Shown here one piece after another: positions 44,932 through 51,902 of a DNA stretch of 63,695 nucleotides (position 1 is its first letter; every line of letters begins with the position of its first letter). The stretch spans positions 1-63,695 of the forward strand of contig JACPZP010000063.1 of the NCBI GenBank assembly GCA_016195405.1. The letters run 5' to 3'. This DNA is from Planctomycetota bacterium (GTDB taxonomy: Bacteria; Planctomycetota; Planctomycetia; Gemmatales; Gemmataceae). The position numbers and the translations under genes are program-made. The notes beneath the pieces were generated by a model, which saw only the letters and a list, made by a program, of their open reading frames with translations, was not told the origin of the DNA and searched no databases.

Positions 44932-44988
44932 TTGTAGCCGCAGGTTTTAACCTGCGTAATCATCGCAGCCTGAAGGCTGCGGCTACAA
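44932..44988. repeat. inverted repeat (TTGTAGCCGCAG arms)
   Basis: TTGTAGCCGCAG at the left and CTGCGGCTACAA at the right are exact complements. Inside are two smaller palindromes (CAGGTTTTAACCTG and GCAGCCTGAAGGCTGC). It is related to the hairpin at 20772-20822. Confidence 0.85.
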
Positions 44989-45021
44989 GTCGTGAGAAAG
45001 AGCCAGCGAAGGGGTATGGTC

Positions 45022-45465
45022 ATGAGCTTCAAGTGGGATCACGTGCACGTCTGGTCGTGCGAAATCGCGGACGCGCCGGGCGCCGCCGCCGCCAAGCTGG
45101 CCGGCCTCGCCCGGGCCGGCGCCAATCTCGAGTACATCAACACGCAGCGGCTGGGAAACAAGCCCGGCTTCGGCGTCCTCTATGTCGCCCCGGTGACCGG
45201 TCCCACTCAAGTGCGCGCCGCCCGCTCCACCGGCTTCATCGAGAACGACGCCCTCCACCTGCACCGCATCGAAGGAGACAATGAGGCCGGCCTGGCCCAC
45301 CGACTCACCCAACAATGGGAGCTGGCGGGCATTTCGCTTCAAGGCCTTATGTTGGCTGTCGTCAACGGCAAGTTCGTCGGCTGGGTCGCCTTTGACACCG
45401 TCCACGACGCCAACCAAGCCGCGCAAATCCTGGCGGATTTAGGCGTCGCCGGCCCACCGAGTTGA
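45022..45465 (+). CDS. ACT-domain-like amino acid binding protein
   Basis: From the ATG at 45022 (GAAGGGGTATGGTC upstream) the protein has 147 residues. It starts MSFKWDHVHVWSCEIADAPGAAAAKLAGLARAGANLEYI, an ACT-like beta-alpha-beta unit with DAPGA in the ligand-turn position. A second, weaker half follows (ENDALHLHRIEGDNEAGLAHRLTQQWELAGISLQGLMLAVVNGK). Two ACT-like units in one small protein suggest an amino-acid-responsive regulator. It has no catalytic or DNA-binding domain. It is convergent with the exporter operon and overlaps the adaptor gene by 27 bases. Confidence 0.68.
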   Translation: MSFKWDHVHVWSCEIADAPGAAAAKLAGLARAGANLEYINTQRLGNKPGFGVLYVAPVTGPTQVRAARSTGFIENDALHLHRIEGDNEAGLAHRLTQQWELAGISLQGLMLAVVNGKFVGWVAFDTVHDANQAAQILADLGVAGPPS

Positions 45466-46527
45466 TATGGACGTCTCGATAAACACATCCAGTTGCTGCC
45501 CGATGTAAATGGGCTGATCCTTTGTCTCCACGGCATAAATCACCTGCAAGACGCGCGTATCGACACGCTCGGTGTTGTCGCCGGTCAGCGACTTCTTCGG
45601 CGTGACGTATTCCTCCACGCGAACGAAGGAGAGCTTCAGTTCGCGCTGGGTCTGCCCGCGTAAAAAAGCGCGCGCCGCGGCGCCGGGTTGAAAACGCGGG
45701 ATATCATGCTCGTCGACGTCGACGCGAACATGATGCACGCTCAAATCTCCCATCAGGACCAGAGCCTGACCCGACTGGGCGGCGACGTACTCGCCGGGTC
45801 GGACGCTCACTTGCAGGACATGGCCGTCAATCGGGGCGCGGACGGCGGCGCGCTCGATCTCGGTCCTGGTCTGTTCGATCTGGGCTTGGGCCAATTCGAC
45901 GGCGGCCCGGCTGACGGCCTTGTCGGGCTGCCAGGCGCCGGCCTTGAGCAATTCCAGATCGGCGTTGGCTTGCTCCCACTGGTACTTGCCCATCTCCAGA
46001 TTCATCTGCTTCTGGTAGAACTCCTCCTGCGACGTGGCCTGGCGAAGCGCCAGCGCGCGGGCGCGTTCGGCCTGGTCTTTCGTCAGACGAAGATTCGCCA
46101 GGGCGGCGCCGACTTTCGCTTCCGCCGGAGGGACTTCTTCGGATCGCGGCATCGCTTCGAGCTTGGCGAGTTGTGCCTGCGCCGCTTTGAGATTCGCCTC
46201 CTGCATTTGGAGCTGCGCCTTCAAATGGCGGTCGTCCACGCGGAAAAGGGGCGTTCCCTTCTTAACGAACTTACCGACTTCCGACGAAGGCACGTACACC
46301 TCGAGCACGATGCCGGGAATGGCGGCGCCGATGGCGAAATTTTCGCTGCGCGCTTCCACCAGGCCCGCCGCCGCCACCGTGTTCGTGTAGGCCGAACGCG
46401 CCGGCTTCGCCGGCGGCGTCAGCTTCTCCACGCTGGGCTCGGAATGCAAAACGTGGTAGGAGGAGAATCCCAGGCTTGAAATTGCCAAGAAGGGCAACAC
46501 ATATTTCACAAACCAAGATTGCATCAT
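45439..46527 (-). CDS. HlyD-family membrane fusion protein of ABC exporter
   Basis: The 362-residue protein has an N-terminal membrane anchor (VKYVLPFLAISSLGFSSYHVL). A lipoyl/barrel half follows (GIVLEVYVPSSEVGKFVKKGTPLFRVDDRHL), then a long coiled-coil hairpin (about 95-210) and the second half AAVRAPIDGHVLQVSVRPGEYVAAQ. This is the DevB/HlyD adaptor that bridges inner membrane and outer channel. It follows the ATPase and permease genes in the operon order regulator, permease, ATPase, adaptor. An outer membrane partner could be any TolC-like protein, such as that at 13954-15657. Confidence 0.9.
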   Translation of the reverse strand: MMQSWFVKYVLPFLAISSLGFSSYHVLHSEPSVEKLTPPAKPARSAYTNTVAAAGLVEARSENFAIGAAIPGIVLEVYVPSSEVGKFVKKGTPLFRVDDRHLKAQLQMQEANLKAAQAQLAKLEAMPRSEEVPPAEAKVGAALANLRLTKDQAERARALALRQATSQEEFYQKQMNLEMGKYQWEQANADLELLKAGAWQPDKAVSRAAVELAQAQIEQTRTEIERAAVRAPIDGHVLQVSVRPGEYVAAQSGQALVLMGDLSVHHVRVDVDEHDIPRFQPGAAARAFLRGQTQRELKLSFVRVEEYVTPKKSLTGDNTERVDTRVLQVIYAVETKDQPIYIGQQLDVFIETSISTRWAGDA

Positions 46528-46568
46528 TGCTTCTTCTCTCTTTCTCTGCGTTCTCGGCGATCTCCGCG

Positions 46569-47267
46569 TTAAGTCCTTCCCTCAATCCGTTCAATGCGGC
46601 CGTCGCTCATCGTCACGATGCGATCGCCGAATTTCAGCACGCGATTGTCGTGCGTTACCACGATAACGGCACGGTCCGGTTGCACGGCGACTTTCCGCAA
46701 CAGTTCCATAACCGTTTGTCCCGATTGGGCGTCGAGCGCCGCCGTCGGCTCATCGCAGACCAACAGCCGCGGTTCATGGACAAGCGCCCGGGCGATGGCC
46801 ACGCGCTGCTCCTGCCCGCCGGAAAGCTGGCGCGGAAACGAGTTGACGCGATTCGCCAGACCGACGGACGCGAGCACGGATTTCGCTTTTTCCACAGCTT
46901 TCGCGCGCGGCCAGCCTGCGATGAGAAGCGGCACGGCAGCGTTCTCGGCGGCGGTGAGCGCGGGCAGCAGGTTGTACTGCTGAAAGACGAAGCCGATCTC
47001 TTTGCCGCGAAACGCGATCAGATTACCGTTCCTCATCCGATTCAACGGCTGGCCGAGCACTGTGACTTCGCCCGAAGTCGGGTATAGCAAGCCCGCGATG
47101 ATCGAGATCAAAGTCGTCTTGCCGCATCCGGATGGACCCACGAGCAGCGTCATCTGGCCCGGGTGAACTTCGAGATCGACGCCGCGCAGCGCCAACGTGC
47201 GCATATCGCCCGAACCGAATTCCTTATTGAGATCGCGACACAGCACGGATTGTTCCATAGCAACCAT
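46569..47267 (-). CDS. ABC exporter ATP-binding protein, DevA/MacB-like
   Basis: The 232-residue ATPase has Walker [17 protein letters not shown]-loop [23 protein letters not shown] (the LolD/MacB-type signature), ABC signature [15 protein letters not shown], Walker [13 protein letters not shown] and the switch His in [11 protein letters not shown]. All catalytic residues are present. It powers the FtsX-like permease encoded upstream. It ends 42 bases before the adaptor gene starts and follows the permease gene after 79 bases that contain a short direct repeat. Confidence 0.93.
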   Translation of the reverse strand: MVAMEQSVLCRDLNKEFGSGDMRTLALRGVDLEVHPGQMTLLVGPSGCGKTTLISIIAGLLYPTSGEVTVLGQPLNRMRNGNLIAFRGKEIGFVFQQYNLLPALTAAENAAVPLLIAGWPRAKAVEKAKSVLASVGLANRVNSFPRQLSGGQEQRVAIARALVHEPRLLVCDEPTAALDAQSGQTVMELLRKVAVQPDRAVIVVTHDNRVLKFGDRIVTMSDGRIERIEGRT

Positions 47268-47346
47268 GATTCGACCCTAATGTAGGTCCGGCTCCTAATG
47301 TAGGTCCGGCTCGGCTCGTCGGAGCTACTTAAGACCGGACCGACGA

Positions 47347-48483
47347 TCAACGAAATACCACCGCCGGTTCCAGCACCAAGACACGGCGAATACTCAAAAG
47401 CGCGGTCAACATGATGATTACCAAGACCGCGGCGCCGACTCCGATCGCGGCGTCGAAAGTCATGTACAAGCCGGCTAGGTGGGTGATGCCACTAGTCGCT
47501 TCGAAGAACGCCGCCGTCAAACCCAGACCGATGCCGTAGCCCAGCAAGCCGACCACCAATCCCTGGGTGAGGATCATGCCGATGAGACGTAGGTTGCTCA
47601 CTCCCATGGCCTTGAGTGCGCCGAATTGTTTCAGGTTCTCGATTGTGAAGAGATAAAACGTCTGGCCTGTGATCGCCGCCCCGACGATGAAGCCGAGCCC
47701 AATGGTGATTCCGAAGTTGACCGGAATGCCCGTCGAGCTGAGGAAGTAGCGCACGGTCTTCCCGAAAAACTCATCCCGCGTCAGCGCCTGCAATTCCGTC
47801 TGCGCTTCGATGCGCCGGCAGACCTCGGAGGACGTATGTCCTTCCTCCGGCTGGGCCATGATGAAAGTCATCAAATGGCGCTCCTTCGGCACGAATCCCG
47901 AGGCGGAGCTGTAGCGCGTATAGAGAATCGGCAGCGTCGTGAAAGGCGCCGACGCTTTGCACACGCCGACCAGCACGGCCCGGCGGTCATTCAACTCCAG
48001 TTCGCGGCCAAGAACCCAGGGCTCGCCGGGCCACATGTATTCGTAGCCGGCCTTGTCGATGATCACGGCATCGGGGCGGCGCAAGTCGGCGAGATCGCCG
48101 GCAAGCATTTCCTTGGGCGCGCCGACCAACGTCGCGTCATCCAGGCCAAAGAGAATGAGATTGCGGAAGTTGCCGTCTGGGAGCCGGGCGCGGACCTGGC
48201 CCTTGTAGAGCCGTACGGCCCAGGCGACGCCCCGGACGCCGCGTACGCGGTGCAAATCCATATCGGGAAGTCCCGGCACTTCGTCGATGTAGCGAACCTT
48301 GTTGTCCATCACCCAGATGTCGGCGTCGCGCACGTCCACGATCTGGCTGGCCGTGCGCTTGATGATGCCCACGAAAATCGAAATCTGCTGAGTCATGAGC
48401 AAAGTGGCGAACGTGACCCCGAAGATCAGGCCGAGAAATTTGGCCCGGTCGCCCATCAGCATCTTGAGCGCGATCCAGCTCAT
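47347..48483 (-). CDS. ABC exporter permease, DevC/FtsX-like
   Basis: The 378-residue protein has an N-terminal membrane segment (FLGLIFGVTFATLLMTQQISIFVG), a periplasmic MacB-PCD-like domain of about 200 residues, and three C-terminal membrane segments (ITIGLGFIVGAAITGQTFYLFTIENLKQFGALKAMG is the FtsX hallmark). This is the four-helix MacB/DevC topology. The ATG overlaps the regulator's stop by four bases (ATGA at 48480-48483), showing tight translational coupling. Substrate unknown. Confidence 0.9.
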   Translation of the reverse strand: MSWIALKMLMGDRAKFLGLIFGVTFATLLMTQQISIFVGIIKRTASQIVDVRDADIWVMDNKVRYIDEVPGLPDMDLHRVRGVRGVAWAVRLYKGQVRARLPDGNFRNLILFGLDDATLVGAPKEMLAGDLADLRRPDAVIIDKAGYEYMWPGEPWVLGRELELNDRRAVLVGVCKASAPFTTLPILYTRYSSASGFVPKERHLMTFIMAQPEEGHTSSEVCRRIEAQTELQALTRDEFFGKTVRYFLSSTGIPVNFGITIGLGFIVGAAITGQTFYLFTIENLKQFGALKAMGVSNLRLIGMILTQGLVVGLLGYGIGLGLTAAFFEATSGITHLAGLYMTFDAAIGVGAAVLVIIMLTALLSIRRVLVLEPAVVFR

Positions 48484-49144
48484 GGCGCCTCCTCAGCTCC
48501 GGCTCGGTTCGCCGGACCTACTTCGTCCTGTTTCGCAAACCGCTCGATCGCCGCTAGGCTGAACGCCGTGATGTGGTCGGTCAGCGTTTCGACGTCCAGC
48601 GACTGAAATGTTTCCGGCCCTAACAGCATCGTGAGCACAGGACGCGCGGTTCGATAGTGAAGGATCTGCCCCGCGATGCTGAACCCGATCAGAAGCTTCC
48701 GCCGCGCGGGAAAATCGCCCGGCAACAACTCGCCAAGTATTTCCTGCATCACGCCGAAAGTCGGCCGCACGTATTCCTTGACGAATTCGGCGCACGCCTT
48801 GGTCGGCAGCAGCATCTCGCGCATGATGAGCTGCGCATGCCAAGCCGGCTCATGATCGACCGCCACGCGATTGAGGAACATACGCACCCAATCACGCAGT
48901 TTTTGCTCCGGCGGCGTTCCTTCCGGCCAAGTCGGCATTGGCACCCGCGCCATGCACGCTTGGCCGGCGCTGCGGACGCATTCGATGTAGAGTTTTCTTT
49001 GTCCCGAAAGTGGTAATTGATCGCGGCTTGGTTGGCTTTCGCCTGCTCGCAAATCTCGCGCACGGTTGTCGACCGGAAACCACGTTCCGCGAATTGCGGT
49101 CCGGCCACGTTCATCAAGAGTTGGCGAGTTTCATCCATCTTCAC
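48480..49144 (-). pseudogene. TetR family regulator, CecR-like, with one frameshift
   Basis: The N-terminal frame (start GTG 49144 or ATG 49138) gives a TetR helix-turn-helix: FAERGFRSTTVREICEQAKANQAAINYHFRDKE. At plus 48993-48996 (four T, i.e. AAAA on the coding strand) the frame is lost. One more A would give FRDKEKLYIECVRSAG and continue to 48480 with a complete ligand domain. That domain (LIMREMLLPTKACAEFVKEYVRP, GFSIAGQILHYRTARPVLTMLLGPE) resembles the CecR/YbiH DUF1956 type. In E. coli, CecR controls a HlyD-ABC exporter operon, matching this context. Twin operators sit in its own promoter. The lesion may be a sequencing error. Confidence 0.85.
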
Positions 49145-49167
49145 ACAAGCGCATTAAACAAATATTT

Positions 49168-49209
49168 CAAACGTCTGTTTGATTATAACAAACGTTTGTT
49201 TGAAGTCAA
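49168..49209 (-). promoter_or_regulatory. sigma-70-type promoter with two TetR-type operators
   Basis: On the minus strand TTGACT (plus 49204-49209) and TATAAT (plus 49182-49187) are spaced by 16 bases. The palindrome CAAAC-N4-GTTTG occurs twice. One copy (49189-49202) fills the spacer and the other (49168-49181) lies directly after the -10, over the expected start site. Their centres are 21 bases apart, two helical turns. A repressor bound at both would block RNA polymerase, so autoregulation of the tetR-exporter operon is expected. Confidence 0.85.
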
Positions 49210-49378
49210 GGTTCTTTTTCTTGAGCGGGGGGGTATGTGAGTGTGAGACTGTGAGTCTGTGACTTTATTAGTGCCGTAAATGCAAGCCAAATATAATTTT
49301 ACGGAGACGAGCTCGCCGCCAAACTTCTTGGACCTGATGCGGCCTTCCATGGAGCTGTGACCCTAGCTGCTCCGCCTA

Positions 49379-50635
49379 TCAGCTTCTCATCCGTTCTATT
49401 AGGATCTGAGCTGTCTCCGGCCGCATGATACGGGAGTCGGGCAGGATGCCGGCGCGGAGTTTCTCTCGCAGTTCGCGGCCGCTGATCGAGACTTGCTTGT
49501 AGCCCTTCGGTCCAACCTCATCGACCAAGCCGACGCGGCCAAGTTCCTCGTAATATGCCGCGAAGCCCACCTTGACCGGCTGGATGAGCAACTCGCCTTT
49601 CAGCTCGTCGAATTTGCGTTGGGCGGCCAGACCGTCCCAGATGTCCTTGCCGTCGTCGTAGGGGGCGTCAGCGTGCTTGCGGCCAATCACGATGTCGGTG
49701 AAGCCGAAGTTCTGCCGGTAGATGGCGTGCATGATGGCTTCCTTGGGTCCGCCGTAGAACATTTTGATGTCGAGGCCCAGGAGAAGGAGGTGATCGTAGA
49801 AATTGCGGCCGACCTTCTGCCATAACTCCCGGTCGAGATCGCCGTCGCCCAAGGCCTTGTTCTCGATGAGGGCTTTGTAGGTGCGCATGCGCGAAGCTGC
49901 GTCGACGTCGTCACCCTTGGTTTCGCCGACAAGCGGGTTAAGCACGGCGCCGGTCAAATGGCCAGCGCGGGTGAGCCGTTCCATGCCGGCGACCAAAGCA
50001 TATTCATGGGCGCGATGGAGCGGATTGCGCGTCTGAAAGGCGACCACGCGCTGCCAACCTTTCTTGCGGAAGAGCCCTCGCGTCTCGCGCGGGCTAAGGA
50101 CGAATTGCCCATATTCGGGATGCTTCGGCTGCGGCAGCACCCGGACAAGCCCGCCCAAGAGCATGTCGCGCGAATCGCTCATCGTCATCTGGGCGCCGGG
50201 ATGATCTACGCGCTCGGTGCCGTAGACGCCTTGGATGTAGCGCGGCTTGTCCCAGGGGAAGATGTCGTTGATTTGGAGTGTCGCGACCACGTCGTTCCTA
50301 CTGTTGACCAGGGCGACGGTCTGGCCGGGCTTGAGCGATGTCGCCAGCGCCTTGTCGATGGGGAAGCTGATCGGAATGGTCCAGGCATACTTCTTGCCGT
50401 TGCAAACGATGATCTCTTCGTCCAGGACACGGTTGAAGGTCGCCCCGTCCATCGGCCCGGCAAGGGGACTGAGGCCGCCGTCGCCCATGCGGTACAGGCT
50501 GGAAAGATCGGCGTCGCTGATCGAGACCTTGGCAAGGCCTGCGCCGCGCTGTGCGAAATCGGCGTCCTCGACGGCGGGAACCATGCGCTCAACCGGCTCA
50601 GACAGTCCACCGTGCGCTGGAATCAAGTCGGGCAT
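49379..50635 (-). CDS. sat: sulfate adenylyltransferase (ATP sulfurylase)
   Basis: This enzyme forms adenosine 5'-phosphosulfate from ATP and sulfate, the entry to sulfur assimilation. The start is the ATG at 50635 ([15 protein letters not shown]), giving 418 residues. Key motifs are [13 protein letters not shown], the HxxH ATP-binding site (here with Ala in place of the usual Gly), then [10 protein letters not shown] and [15 protein letters not shown]. This is the single-chain Sat type without an APS kinase domain. The upstream DUF488 gene ends 22 bases away on the same strand. It links to the cysE gene at 6.6 kb in cysteine synthesis. Confidence 0.93.
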   Translation of the reverse strand: MPDLIPAHGGLSEPVERMVPAVEDADFAQRGAGLAKVSISDADLSSLYRMGDGGLSPLAGPMDGATFNRVLDEEIIVCNGKKYAWTIPISFPIDKALATSLKPGQTVALVNSRNDVVATLQINDIFPWDKPRYIQGVYGTERVDHPGAQMTMSDSRDMLLGGLVRVLPQPKHPEYGQFVLSPRETRGLFRKKGWQRVVAFQTRNPLHRAHEYALVAGMERLTRAGHLTGAVLNPLVGETKGDDVDAASRMRTYKALIENKALGDGDLDRELWQKVGRNFYDHLLLLGLDIKMFYGGPKEAIMHAIYRQNFGFTDIVIGRKHADAPYDDGKDIWDGLAAQRKFDELKGELLIQPVKVGFAAYYEELGRVGLVDEVGPKGYKQVSISGRELREKLRAGILPDSRIMRPETAQILIERMRS

Positions 50636-50657
50636 TTCGAACCTCCACAAGGTGCAC

Positions 50658-51275
50658 TCACCACTCAGCACTCACTTCGTCCTCTTCTGACAGGCCCAGG
50701 CCTTTCGCCGCTAGGGGCCTCAGAGAGCGCCAGGGCCTATCGTCCACCTCACCGAACAACGTCGGCTGGTAGACCTCAATCTTTTTGCCTTCCGACCGCC
50801 GCACCTCGTCGTCTGATTGCAGCGTGCCGTCGCCGCGGATGTGCAAAAGCGGAACGCCGCGCCCCGAAAGCACCCGGCCGACGAGCAGATGACGATGGCA
50901 GACCGCCGGGTTCTCCTCGCTGCACATGAGCGCGATTCGGAACTCCCGCCGCCCGCGCTCCAGGCGCTCAAGCCCTTCCAGGAAGCGCGGCTCTAGGGCG
51001 ACGAGATTGTAGAGGACATGGCCCTCGCTGTCATAGTAATCGGGATTGTCCGGCCGCCCGCCCAGCTCTCGACCCAGGAAGAGGTACTTGACCCCGATGC
51101 CGCTCAAGAACTCCGCGAGCGCTTCTTTGTTGTACTGCGGCACCCAGCGCGAGGCAGGCTGCGTTCGGACATCGGCCACGACTTGAATCTGGGCTTTCAG
51201 AAGCAAATCGCGGAAGACCGGCAGCTCGTGATTGGAGTGGCCGATGGAAAAGAGCGGATTTGTGTCGTGAGCCAT
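50658..51275 (-). CDS. DUF488 domain protein
   Basis: The 205-residue protein matches DUF488 throughout: [17 protein letters not shown] near the start, [30 protein letters not shown] and the conserved [19 protein letters not shown]. The paired Cys residues and CHR are the family hallmark and could bind metal or serve redox chemistry. DUF488 proteins are widespread and still functionally undefined. It lies directly upstream of sat and may be cotranscribed with it. Confidence 0.88.
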   Translation of the reverse strand: MAHDTNPLFSIGHSNHELPVFRDLLLKAQIQVVADVRTQPASRWVPQYNKEALAEFLSGIGVKYLFLGRELGGRPDNPDYYDSEGHVLYNLVALEPRFLEGLERLERGRREFRIALMCSEENPAVCHRHLLVGRVLSGRGVPLLHIRGDGTLQSDDEVRRSEGKKIEVYQPTLFGEVDDRPWRSLRPLAAKGLGLSEEDEVSAEW

Positions 51276-51340
51276 GATGGCAAGTTGGAGTGAGCGTCGT
51301 CGTCAGTTGCCTAGTTGGATCGGATTTCTGTTCACAAATC

Positions 51341-51589
51341 TCAAATAAGCTTGAGGATTTGCTTCACCTGCCGAATCGAGTATTTCCCTTTTTCCTTTGA
51401 CCTTTGCTCAAGCAACTTCATGAGCGCGGAGTTCTCGCGTACCAATGCAATTTCACGGTCAAACTCGTCAGTCTCTGCAAGGACAAATTCCTTTCCAGCC
51501 GCGGTCTTCAAAACCAAGTTTTCCTTACTCGCCAATTCGAGCACTTCCGCGAGACTGCGTTTTTTGTTCTTCAGATCAATCACTTTCAT
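51341..51589 (-). CDS. putative antitoxin of type II toxin-antitoxin pair
   Basis: The 82-residue protein starts MKVIDLKNKKRSLAEVLELASKENLVLKTAAGKEFVLAETDEFDREI. This resembles the Phd/YefM-like beta-alpha N-terminal fold, followed by a Lys/Arg-rich helical tail. Its start codon overlaps the stop of the upstream RelE/ParE-like gene by four bases (51586-51589). The pairing, not sequence alone, makes the antitoxin call. Base composition is lower in GC than the neighbours, in keeping with a mobile cassette. Confidence 0.68.
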   Translation of the reverse strand: MKVIDLKNKKRSLAEVLELASKENLVLKTAAGKEFVLAETDEFDREIALVRENSALMKLLEQRSKEKGKYSIRQVKQILKLI

Positions 51590-51879
51590 AACTTGTATTC
51601 CTTACCCCGAACGAAAAGCTTCTCGTGTTCCTTGCGGCCGAATGCCTTGACTTTCACGCTTTTGGCGTCATCTTCAATGTCAAAAAAAACGCGAAAGTCT
51701 TTAATCCTTAGTTCCCATGATGCAAGACTGTTTGGACGAAGCGGCTTGCGATTCCGAGTTTGCTTCGCAGGTTCATCGATGAGTTGCTCTTCCACCTTTT
51801 TTAATATCGAAGACTGCTCCTTTTTTGAAAAGAACCCAAGATCCTCAAGGGAACTTTCGGTGAAGGAGATCGAAGCCAT
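51586..51879 (-). CDS. RelE/ParE-superfamily toxin-like protein
   Basis: The 97-residue protein has the RelE/ParE layout: an N-terminal strand and helical hairpin (LEDLGFFSKKEQSSILKKVEEQLIDEP), then NRKPLRPNSLASWELRIKDFRVFFDIEDDAKSVKVKAFGRKEHEKLFVRGKEY. WELRIKDFRVFFDI and VKVKAFGRKEHEKL are the conserved beta strands carrying the basic ribosome-facing or gyrase-facing residues. It is transcribed before its presumed antitoxin, the reversed order known from HigBA-type modules. It lies just downstream of gyrB on the same strand. Confidence 0.78.
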   Translation of the reverse strand: MASISFTESSLEDLGFFSKKEQSSILKKVEEQLIDEPAKQTRNRKPLRPNSLASWELRIKDFRVFFDIEDDAKSVKVKAFGRKEHEKLFVRGKEYKL

Positions 51880-51902
51880 ATTATTCTATCCTTGCATATG
51901 TA

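Noticed and set aside
47626..48606. 326-residue plus-strand ORF opposite the exporter permease
   Set aside because: Antisense to an FtsX-like permease with clear topology; composition is His/Arg-rich and non-family.
48993..48996. Programmed frameshift in the tetR gene
   Set aside because: The A-run is only four long, with no slippery heptamer, downstream structure or internal Shine-Dalgarno. TetR regulators are not known to need recoding, so an error or mutation is simpler.
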